From assembly GCA_002338505.1 (NCBI GenBank), contig DDIK01000091.1, forward strand, positions 1 through 5,265: a DNA stretch of 5,265 nt, written 5' to 3'. Under the pieces are notes generated by a model. The model was not told where the DNA came from and made no database searches. It worked only from the letters and a program-made list of their open reading frames with translations. This stretch comes from Bacteriovorax sp. UBA1852 (GTDB lineage Bacteria > Bdellovibrionota > Bacteriovoracia > Bacteriovoracales > Bacteriovoracaceae). Shown in pieces: positions 1 through 4,665 of this stretch (within the stretch, counting starts at the first letter, position 1; each line of letters begins with the position of its first letter). Made by a program: the position numbers and the translations under genes.

Positions 1-178
1 GAGCAATCTTTCTAGAGAGGTCTTGAATTAAGGACTTTTCAAGTCTTGTGGCCTCAGCTTTTGAGTTAAGACCACGAATCCTTTTTTGCATACGAATATG
101 GGGCATGACTTTACTTCTAAGATTGACGTAAATAGAATATTGAATTGCCCCGTTATTAATCTCTTGAGTAATTGCCAT
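1..178 (-). CDS. int: Site-specific tyrosine recombinase (integrase), N-terminal fragment, cut by window edge
   Basis: Only the first 59 codons are inside the window; the gene continues past position 1. The ATG at 178-176 is preceded by a strong AAGGAGG (190-184) with a 5-nt spacer, so the start is secure. The visible residues begin MAITQEINNG and continue with a pattern typical of the N-terminal DNA-binding region of phage- and ICE-type tyrosine integrases: a short beta-strand segment (IQYSIYVNLR, residues 12-21), then IRMQKRIRGLNSKAEATRLE (28-47), in which a basic strand leads into an Ala-Glu-rich helix. The catalytic domain (R-H-R-Y) lies outside, so activity cannot be judged. The excisionase-type HTH gene ends 12 nt upstream, the usual xis-int arrangement, so the expected role is integration and excision of this element. 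The family call is inference from the N-terminal pattern plus context; a different arm-type DNA-binding protein is less likely. Confidence 0.75.
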   Translation of the reverse strand, partial: MAITQEINNGAIQYSIYVNLRSKVMPHIRMQKRIRGLNSKAEATRLEKSLIQDLSRKIA

Positions 179-190
179 GGCCCCCTCCTT

Positions 191-382
191 TTAATAAATA
201 GATGATTCGATCAGTTGATCTAGTTCTGATTTTTTAAAGTAGAGTCTCCCTCCCAATTTTCTTTTTATAAGCATTCCTTTACTGACTAGGTGCCACATAG
301 CAACCTTGGTTTTTCCGAGATATTTCGCAGCTTCCTCAGTTGTTAACCACTTTCTTTGAATACTTCCAATTACACTTTCCAA
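191..382 (-). CDS. Excisionase-family helix-turn-helix protein (putative Xis / directionality factor)
   Basis: This 63-aa protein is almost entirely one MerR-like winged HTH of the excisionase type (HTH_17). It has WLTTEEAAKYLGKTKVAMW (residues 12-30) as the helix-turn-helix, VSKGMLIKRKLGGRLYF (33-49) as the wing, and a closing helix KKSELDQLIES (50-60). In this family the wing pattern (small turn, basic strand, GGR.YF) contacts DNA. The start is TTG at 382-380, supported by AGGAGG at 393-388 with a 5-nt spacer; no upstream in-frame ATG fits better. The upstream ssb stop codon TAG (394-392) lies inside that Shine-Dalgarno, suggesting translational coupling. Its place directly before int suggests it bends DNA at the attachment site and steers Int toward excision. 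It could instead be a small transcriptional regulator of the element; such domains do both. Confidence 0.75.
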   Translation of the reverse strand: MESVIGSIQRKWLTTEEAAKYLGKTKVAMWHLVSKGMLIKRKLGGRLYFKKSELDQLIESSIY

Positions 383-387
383 AAACC

Positions 388-393
388 CCTCCT
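388..393 (-). promoter_or_regulatory. Shine-Dalgarno of the xis-like gene, overlapping the ssb stop
   Basis: AGGAGG read on the minus strand, 5 nt before a TTG initiation codon (382-380). The last two bases of the ssb TAG stop (394-392) are the first two of this site, so ribosomes finishing ssb are placed at the next start. This site decides the TTG start. Confidence 0.7.
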
Positions 394-685
394 AGATATT
401 TGTAAAACCAATTACCTTAGCATTAACTTCAAAGTATTCTTTTCTCTCACCTTCTTTTGTTGTGAATTCTTTTTTCTCAGTTTCACCTTTAACAAAAACT
501 TCCTTTCCTTTCTTTAAATAAAGAGAACAAAGTTCAGCTTGCTTATTCCAGACAATAACTTTCTTCCATTCAGGCTTTTCATCTTCGCCTTTGTTTATTG
601 CTACTGAGAGATGACAAACAGGAACCCTATTTGGCGTATATTTAAGTTCGGGATCTCTACCAAGTCTTCCTAAAAACAATTCCAT
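392..685 (-). CDS. ssb: Single-stranded DNA-binding protein, minimal OB-fold form
   Basis: The 97-aa product is a recognisable SSB OB fold. It begins with the strand-and-turn GRLGRDPELKYTPNRVPVCH (residues 6-25), the hallmark 'G.lgrDPe.rytp.g..v..f' block. This is followed by the shortened loop INKGEDEKPEWKKVIVW (30-46), where Trp40 and Trp46 are candidate base-stacking residues, then the helix KQAELCSLYLKKG (48-60) and strands VFVKGETEKKEF (63-74) and YFEVNAKVIGF (84-94). Cellular SSBs of this fold carry a long flexible tail ending in an acidic peptide (D-D-I-P-F type) that recruits partners. Here the protein stops right after the last OB strand, so it can coat ssDNA but probably does not recruit the usual repair proteins. 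ATG at 685 has AGGAGG at 697-692 (6-nt spacer). Likely role (inference): binding single-stranded DNA during transfer or excision. A PriB-like protein is a less likely alternative. Confidence 0.88.
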   Translation of the reverse strand: MELFLGRLGRDPELKYTPNRVPVCHLSVAINKGEDEKPEWKKVIVWNKQAELCSLYLKKGKEVFVKGETEKKEFTTKEGERKEYFEVNAKVIGFTNI

Positions 686-691
686 ATCTTC

Positions 692-697
692 CCTCCT
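692..697 (-). promoter_or_regulatory. Shine-Dalgarno of ssb, overlapping the stop of the upstream gene
   Basis: AGGAGG on the minus strand, 6 nt before the ssb ATG (685-683). The TAG stop of the 126-aa gene (698-696) shares two bases with this site, giving the same CTAGGAGG arrangement as at the ssb-xis junction. Confidence 0.7.
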
Positions 698-1076
698 AGT
701 TGATCTTCAATTGCTTAACTAGATATTCACCTAGCGTTAGTTTTTCATTATTCTTCTGATTGTATTCATCTAGTGCTCTTTCAACCTTCTCCATTTCACT
801 TAGGCTAGATTCTTGAATCTTCTCATGATCTTTATTTGTAAGTTTTCCAATGGCATACAAAGACATTTCTTTAAATGTGATTTCCTTACCATAGTTTTTG
901 GAATTCAATTCCTGCAGTAGATCTAATATTTTATCTAAGGACTTTTTATCCTTACTTAAATCTACAAAAAACTTGCTCTGTTCTCTATTAACTACATATC
1001 CTGTATTTTGTTTTTTAGACTTCCTCCCTCTTTTTTTCTTTCCCTCTTCATTTAAATTTCCAACTACTTCACTCAA
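696..1076 (-). CDS. Hypothetical small basic protein with AT-hook-like patch and internal duplication
   Basis: I do not recognise a named family. The 126-aa product has no signal peptide or membrane segment. Near the N-terminus is a dense basic patch, GKKKRGRKSKK (residues 12-22), whose Arg-Gly-Arg core (16-18) flanked by Lys resembles an AT-hook for AT-rich minor grooves. The rest looks helical and highly charged. Two segments look duplicated: 54-71 (L.E.N.KN....T..E) and 102-118 with the same residues in the same order, offset by a one-residue gap. The gene is the first downstream of the nested inverted repeats, so a DNA-binding accessory of the relaxosome, or a regulator of this operon, is plausible; that is inference from position and charge. 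The start is TTG (1076-1074) with AGGAGG at 1088-1083 and a 6-nt spacer; no better ATG is available. It ends in the ssb Shine-Dalgarno. Confidence 0.7.
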   Translation of the reverse strand: MSEVVGNLNEEGKKKRGRKSKKQNTGYVVNREQSKFFVDLSKDKKSLDKILDLLQELNSKNYGKEITFKEMSLYAIGKLTNKDHEKIQESSLSEMEKVERALDEYNQKNNEKLTLGEYLVKQLKIN

Positions 1077-1082
1077 AATTAA

Positions 1083-1088
1083 CCTCCT
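1083..1088 (-). promoter_or_regulatory. Shine-Dalgarno fixing the TTG start of the 126-aa gene
   Basis: AGGAGG on the minus strand, 6 nt upstream of TTG at 1076-1074. It is the only good ribosome binding site near this gene's 5' end and is the reason for choosing a non-ATG start. Confidence 0.7.
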
Positions 1089-1103
1089 ATTAACTTAAAA
1101 CTT

Positions 1104-1237
1104 ATTGGCCCGCATTCTTTACATTTCTCTTTGCTCGCGCGTAGAAAGTGACTCCCTAATCAAAACAACGTTGAGAGTGGGGAGTCACTTTCGGAGCAGC
1201 GAGCAACTTCACGATAACAATAACTTAGCGGGCCAAT
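1104..1237. repeat. Three nested perfect inverted repeats around a central palindrome; candidate oriT
   Basis: The outer arms are ATTGGCCCGC at 1104-1113 and its reverse complement at 1228-1237 (10 bp). The middle arms are TTGCTCGC at 1131-1138 and 1199-1206 (8 bp). The inner arms are GAAAGTGACTCCC at 1144-1156 and 1180-1192 (13 bp). The 23-nt loop (1157-1179) contains the self-complementary CAACGTTG at 1166-1173. The midpoints of the three pairs fall within about 3 bp of each other, and only a 5/6-nt internal loop separates the inner and middle arms, so they could form one long interrupted hairpin or cruciform. The GC-rich arms stand out from the AT-rich surroundings. Position between the presumed relaxase gene and a basic-protein gene suggests an origin of transfer with relaxase recognition arms. 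Alternatives are a structured leader RNA or a replication origin. The repeats are directly visible; the oriT function is inferred and no nic site can be identified. Confidence 0.9.
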
Positions 1238-1241
1238 TCAA
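1214..1241 (-). promoter_or_regulatory. Weak sigma70-like promoter candidate for the 126aa-ssb-xis-int operon
   Basis: Read on the minus strand, TTGAAT (1241-1236) and TGTTAT (1219-1214) are separated by 16 bp; each matches four of six consensus bases. The -35 hexamer overlaps the outer right arm of the inverted repeat, so a protein bound to that arm could block transcription. The transcript would begin near 1207 and carry the inner hairpin arms in a leader of roughly 130 nt. The match is modest and could be chance in AT-rich DNA. Confidence 0.25.
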
Positions 1242-1302
1242 AAAGTACTGACCATAAGTGCATAGTAAAAGCACGATGAATGCATAACTAGTGCGGCTCA
1301 CT

Positions 1303-2019
1303 TTACAAGACATCATCAAAACTCACCTCCTTTGATTTAAAATATCCTTTTCCCCAATCTAGATTTAAACTTTTAGATAACAAAGAGTTGTTCCAAATAA
1401 GAATCACTCTCTCAAATGCCTCTTTTCCGAATTCTTCTTCAATATGACTCTTATACGATTTATAAATATTCTCAGTAGGAAATAGATAGAGAACATAATC
1501 GTAATAACTTGAATTGATATACTTTCTCACTTTATCAAGGATACGATTTCTACTCTTACGAGTAAGTTCTAATTCCAAAGCAATATTAAAAGGTACATCT
1601 TTCTTTCTTCCCTGAATAAGGGCATCAGGTAACTGACTTTTAAATTTTTCACCTATTTCATGTTCAAGTAAAACTGATTCAATATACATTCTCTTTAAGA
1701 GCATTCTCGATACCTGAGAAACTTTCGCATCATGAAGCATTGTTTCATCGGATATACTTAATGACTTAGAAGAACTACTAACTAACTTTTCACCATGCTC
1801 TGTTAAGAAGACGAATTTCTTCTTAGAGTACGGATCTTTAAAACTCTTTACAACCATGGCCTTTTCAAGCCTGCGTATGACACGACTAAATGTTGTTGAA
1901 TGAGAAGGATAATCAATCTCCTCTCTCATTTCTTTAAGATCTAAGATCTTCCATTTTGATAAAGGAGTCAGATAACTAAGATGAATTGAATTTATTTTTA
2001 ATATGTCTAGTCCATTCAT
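1303..2019 (-). CDS. Putative MOBC-type relaxase (replication-relaxation family): winged helix plus PD-(D/E)XK-like domain
   Basis: The 238-aa product has two parts. Residues about 10-85 look like a winged helix: the helix KILDLKEMREEI (24-35), the recognition-helix candidate HSTTFSRVIRRLEKAMVV (40-57), and the wing KKKFVFLTEHGEKLV (66-80). Residues about 95-212 resemble a restriction-endonuclease fold: Pro131-Asp132, then IALELELTRKS (146-156) giving Glu149-x-Glu151 with Lys155, a basic helix to 168, and strands YDYVLYLF (173-180) and RVILIWN (204-210). This layout and length match, from memory, the replication-relaxation family and the MOBC relaxases of CloDF13 (MobC) and pAD1 (TraX), which use a nuclease-like centre instead of HUH chemistry. 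The gene directly follows a coupling-protein gene, as mobB-mobC does in CloDF13, and is followed by the candidate oriT. The start ATG has AAGGAG (2033-2028) with an 8-nt spacer and abuts the upstream stop (TAAATG). It could instead be a plasmid replication or regulatory protein. Confidence 0.65.
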   Translation of the reverse strand: MNGLDILKINSIHLSYLTPLSKWKILDLKEMREEIDYPSHSTTFSRVIRRLEKAMVVKSFKDPYSKKKFVFLTEHGEKLVSSSSKSLSISDETMLHDAKVSQVSRMLLKRMYIESVLLEHEIGEKFKSQLPDALIQGRKKDVPFNIALELELTRKSRNRILDKVRKYINSSYYDYVLYLFPTENIYKSYKSHIEEEFGKEAFERVILIWNNSLLSKSLNLDWGKGYFKSKEVSFDDVL

Positions 2020-3417
2020 TTATAGAACTCCTTTTGATCGAATTTCATTCGTCTTTGTATTATTTCTAATTACCTCTTCTTTTTTTCTGATGTTTATGTG
2101 ATTAATCTTATGAGGATGCTGACGAAGTAAAACACACTGTCCGATTCTAAGATTTTTTATAATATCTGGATGAACGGCAAGCTCATGAACTTCTCTTTCT
2201 GTACCTCTTCCTGCTTTTTCGCCATTTTCTGTCATCTCGGTTTGCTTCTTAGATAGAATTGTTCCAATAGCTTCTGATAACATTTCTGCACTTGAGGAAA
2301 CTCTTTGCTTAAGGATGAACCAATTCGAACAGTTCTCCATAACTTGAATTGTGAGTTCAGGATTAATAGAATCGATATCAGCGACTGTTTGAACTGCCAT
2401 AGTTAAATCAATCCCTGCTCCACGACACTTATTTTCTAATTCAATAAAGCGAGGGGTTACCAGAGCACCGAACTCATCAAAAAAGACCGCAATTGGATTT
2501 TCTTTACTTACCTTAGAATTCACTTGTGACCTAAGCTTTGAGTAAGAGTTAAATAGTAATTCACCTAAAAAAATCTTTCCTAAGGCCATTGCTGTTTTAC
2601 CATACCCTTGTGTTGATAAACCTATGTAAAGACATGATCTTTCTTCTCTTATCTTTTCAAGGGTATAATCTTCTTTTGTCCCACTAAGTAGTCTTCCAAA
2701 GTCGCTTTCAATAATATTTTCTAGTTTAACAATCAGGCCCACAGTCTCTTTGGTGTTATGCTTTTCTTTCAAGACGTCATAAATATTCTTAAGACTGAAA
2801 TTTCTCTCTAAATCCTCAAGCTCACTTAATGATGCACGCAAGGCCTGTGTACAATTATCTTCATAATATGGTTCAGACCACTCAAAAGCTGACATAATAC
2901 GATCAACTACCTGTGAAATAGTTCCATCAAGGACAGGGTTTAATTTGATACTTTCATCATAAGCTTCACTAAAAATGTGGCACGTTTGACCATATGATTC
3001 ACATAGTTTTTTAAAACTTGTTAATGCCTCAAGATCACCCTTGGGATCAAAAAAGATAATAGGCTCTCCTCTTTTGAGATATCTTTCTTGAAGAATTGTA
3101 ATAAGGTTAGTTTTTCCAAATCCTGATGCGCCAACAATGAAGGAATGTTGAGAAAAATCAATATCCTTTAATAAGAAATCTTTTTTTGATCTTGTATCAA
3201 TTCCGATTGAAGCTGGATTGTTAGTATATTTATTTACAAACAATGATTGACGTTCAATTTTTTGCATATCATCTTCGATATTAAATATTCTTTTTACTCC
3301 ATGTTTACCAATTTCAAATAAAGCTCTCCCTGAGAGAAGACATACCTCATGAAATATCTCGGCCATCGGAGTAAAAAGATCTACTCCCTGATTCTTTGAA
3401 TTATTCTTCATAAACAT
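2020..3417 (-). CDS. Type IV coupling protein (TraD/VirD4-like ATPase) without a visible transmembrane anchor
   Basis: The 465-aa product is a conjugative FtsK/VirD4-type motor. The Walker A motif GASGFGKT is at residues 96-103, preceded by strand HSFIVG. The family's FFDPKGDLE block follows at 122-130. Walker B is IAVFFDEFGAL (309-319) with Asp314-Glu315. A Gln-containing block AVQTVADI (341-348) follows at the position of the family's conserved motif after Walker B. Coupling proteins join the relaxase-DNA complex to the T4SS at the inner membrane. Most carry two N-terminal membrane helices; here the 90 residues before Walker A are charged or amphipathic with no convincing membrane span, so it may be recruited by another subunit. 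It overlaps the lipoprotein gene. Coordinates give the longest form; the second ATG (Met3, 3411-3409) is favoured because GGGAG (3423-3419) is 7 nt from it but only 1 nt from the first ATG. The relaxase-like gene starts immediately after its stop. Confidence 0.88.
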   Translation of the reverse strand: MFMKNNSKNQGVDLFTPMAEIFHEVCLLSGRALFEIGKHGVKRIFNIEDDMQKIERQSLFVNKYTNNPASIGIDTRSKKDFLLKDIDFSQHSFIVGASGFGKTNLITILQERYLKRGEPIIFFDPKGDLEALTSFKKLCESYGQTCHIFSEAYDESIKLNPVLDGTISQVVDRIMSAFEWSEPYYEDNCTQALRASLSELEDLERNFSLKNIYDVLKEKHNTKETVGLIVKLENIIESDFGRLLSGTKEDYTLEKIREERSCLYIGLSTQGYGKTAMALGKIFLGELLFNSYSKLRSQVNSKVSKENPIAVFFDEFGALVTPRFIELENKCRGAGIDLTMAVQTVADIDSINPELTIQVMENCSNWFILKQRVSSSAEMLSEAIGTILSKKQTEMTENGEKAGRGTEREVHELAVHPDIIKNLRIGQCVLLRQHPHKINHINIRKKEEVIRNNTKTNEIRSKGVL

Positions 3418-3910
3418 GCTCCCATGCCTTAAAAGGACTTATTTCAAAGGTACGATTCCCAATTTTTAGAGTTTTTGCCTCACTTTGATATTCGATGATG
3501 AATTGCTTTTTAACCTTTCCTAGTAGTTCTGGAGGTAGTTTCTTTAAAGGCACTTCATATTTACTTATGGGCTTAAAATCTACATGAGGCTTCATTTTTT
3601 TAAGTTCTGGACTGAAATCAAATAAAGGTAGTTCTTTTTGCTTACTCATTTTATCTTCTATCATCATCTGCTTCAGTTTCTTTTGATCGAGAGGCTTATC
3701 ATGTATTAGGTAAGCTGCTCCCGCTCCTGCGGCTGCACCAAGCGTCCCAAATAAGAAAGCATTTTTACTTACCGAGTCCTTATCTGGAGAAAATACAGAT
3801 CCACCAAGACTACCTACAACACTTCCTATTACCGCAGAAGTAATCATACTTTTTTTAAGTGTTGAGCAACTTGTTAAAAACAAGCACACCACTAACAACC
3901 TAATAATCAT
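3401..3910 (-). CDS. Outer-membrane lipoprotein with two glycine-zipper segments, VirB7/TraV position
   Basis: A lipoprotein signal peptide (MIIRLLVVCLFLTSC) ends in the lipobox Leu-Thr-Ser-Cys with Cys15 as the lipidation site. Ser follows at +2, which normally permits Lol sorting to the outer membrane. Two Gly/Ala-rich hydrophobic segments follow, about 22-40 (Gly29, 33, 36, 37) and 52-69 (Gly55, 58, 62, 64), resembling glycine-zipper helices that pack in or against membranes. The remainder (70-169) is Lys/Pro-rich and soluble-looking, ending in a possible beta hairpin TLKIGNRTFEI (147-157). It lies directly after the TraB/VirB10-like gene, overlapping by 11 nt, so a core-complex lipoprotein analogous to VirB7/TraV is likely. 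VirB7 proteins are usually much shorter and do not carry two glycine zippers, so the equivalence is positional, not by sequence. The ATG is supported by GGAGGG (3921-3916, 5-nt spacer). Confidence 0.72.
   Translation of the reverse strand: MIIRLLVVCLFLTSCSTLKKSMITSAVIGSVVGSLGGSVFSPDKDSVSKNAFLFGTLGAAAGAGAAYLIHDKPLDQKKLKQMMIEDKMSKQKELPLFDFSPELKKMKPHVDFKPISKYEVPLKKLPPELLGKVKKQFIIEYQSEAKTLKIGNRTFEISPFKAWEHVYEE
3409..3430 (-). promoter_or_regulatory. Dual-start region of the coupling-protein gene
   Basis: Two in-frame ATGs lie at 3417-3415 and 3411-3409, inside the end of the lipoprotein gene. GGGAG (3423-3419) is well spaced (7 nt) only for the second. AAGG (3430-3427) is 9 nt from the first and is a weaker match. 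The second start is preferred; the difference is two residues. Confidence 0.45.
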
Positions 3911-4658
3911 TTACACCCTCCATGAAATAAATAAGAACTTCTTCTCCTGCATTAATTGTGACAATAGGCTCTTTTGTTTTCATCTCCTCTAGTAAAATAT
4001 CGCTACTCGTTCTTGCCCCATTAATAAGTCCACCTAGTAACTGATTTTTACTATTTGAATCAGTCAATGAACCAAAAGGTGTAGCTACTTTATCCTGAGC
4101 CACAGCAAGAACACCGCTTGCCATTTCTGAAATCACTGCTCCCGCTATTAAGTCTTCTTTACCATCATCGTATTCACCCACAAGGCCCGCACTTCCATCA
4201 ACGTTAAGTATTTGAGCAGAAATATTGACCTCTTTTTCTTTGGTAATCATCTTGTCACAGATTGTTATAACCCTTCTATGTTTGGTAGCTCCTTTGCAAC
4301 TAAAGAGAGTTCCTGTGATTAATCCTTGGTTCTCATTTGCTCTAACAAGAACAGGACTTGCTAGATTCGTAGAAACTACAGAGTTTAAAAGAACACCTCG
4401 ATATACTTTTCCTGTTAATATCCTCTTCTCTCCTTCCCAAATTAATGGTTCACTAGATTTTTGAGAAAGAAGCTTTTTTATTTCTTCATTTCCCTTTATC
4501 AGTTTTTTATAAAGAATCTCTTTCTCATCAACTTTACGAGACTTAGAAAAGACCTTCTTATTCACTTTCTTATTTCTTAAGAGCTTTATATGGGCATCTT
4601 TTGCAAGAATTTGGGTGCACGACGCCATAGCAATTAACAATATGCTTAAATTTTTCAT
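3900..4658 (-). CDS. traB: TraB/VirB10-like T4SS core protein, short form
   Basis: The 252-aa product starts with a hydrophobic segment NLSILLIAMASCTQILA (3-19), a signal peptide or signal anchor; Met-Ala-Ser-Cys14 is a poor lipobox. A Lys-rich, probably coiled stretch follows (20-70). From about 80 the pattern resembles the beta-barrel domain of F-type TraB (TrbI/VirB10 superfamily): GKVYRGVLLNSVV (83-95), SPVLVRA (101-107), Cys121 and Cys134 around RRVITICDKMI (128-138), DGSAGLVGE (154-162), an Ala/Gly-rich segment (171-187) and the closing strand EPIVTINAGEEVLIYFMEGV (230-249). VirB10/TraB proteins bridge inner and outer membranes and form the channel; F TraB is much longer, with a long Pro-rich periplasmic spacer that is missing here. 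Its ribosome site is weak (TAGG overlapping the upstream stop, 6-nt spacer), suggesting coupling to the TraK/VirB9-like gene. Together with its neighbours it would form the outer-membrane core complex. Confidence 0.75.
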   Translation of the reverse strand: MKNLSILLIAMASCTQILAKDAHIKLLRNKKVNKKVFSKSRKVDEKEILYKKLIKGNEEIKKLLSQKSSEPLIWEGEKRILTGKVYRGVLLNSVVSTNLASPVLVRANENQGLITGTLFSCKGATKHRRVITICDKMITKEKEVNISAQILNVDGSAGLVGEYDDGKEDLIAGAVISEMASGVLAVAQDKVATPFGSLTDSNSKNQLLGGLINGARTSSDILLEEMKTKEPIVTINAGEEVLIYFMEGVNDY

Positions 4659-4665
4659 AAATTAC

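Larger units (their letters stand above)
1077..1302. other. Putative origin of transfer / intergenic control region
   Basis: This 226-bp stretch is the only substantial non-coding gap in the window. It lies between the stop of the relaxase-like gene and the start of the downstream minus-strand operon. Besides the nested inverted repeats it holds, at 1257-1294, short repeated words: TGCATA at 1259-1264 and 1281-1286 (22 bp apart, about two helical turns), AGTGC at 1257-1261 and 1290-1294, GCAC at 1271-1274, and the palindromes ATGCAT (1280-1285) and ACTAGT (1287-1292). Origins of transfer commonly combine an inverted repeat near nic with nearby accessory-protein sites and often flank the relaxase gene, which fits this layout. 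I see no open reading frame, tRNA or Rho-independent terminator here. Confidence 0.5.

Noticed and set aside
1..60. Attachment site at the left edge
   Set aside because: The sequence there is still integrase coding sequence. An att site, if next to int, would lie beyond the window.
898..1098. Plus-strand open frame of 66 codons
   Set aside because: It lies antisense to the 126-aa gene, has no ribosome binding site, and its Phe/Leu/Ser-rich product is the mirror of a Lys/Glu-rich coding strand. It is a shadow frame.
1144..1192. Rho-independent terminator formed by the 13-bp inverted repeat
   Set aside because: The loop is 23 nt and neither arm is followed by a T-run on either strand. The outer arms also lack one.
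1104..1237. Integron attC site or small transposon (MITE) bounded by the 10-bp arms
   Set aside because: No GTTRRRY/RYYYAAC core ends of the attC type are visible. The sequences flanking the outer arms show no matching target-site duplication.
1077..1302. CRISPR array or iteron-type replication origin
   Set aside because: There are no regularly spaced direct repeats of useful length; only short words such as TGCATA recur. No replication initiator gene is visible in the window.
1303..2019. Plain transcriptional regulator
   Set aside because: The N-terminal winged helix alone would fit, but the 100-residue C-terminal part with the D132/E149-x-E151/K155 pattern and the position after a coupling-protein gene favour a relaxase-type protein. 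It remains the main alternative.
4225..4464. Plus-strand open frame of 79 codons
   Set aside because: It is antisense inside the TraB-like gene, whose family pattern is clear on the minus strand, and has no supporting ribosome site.
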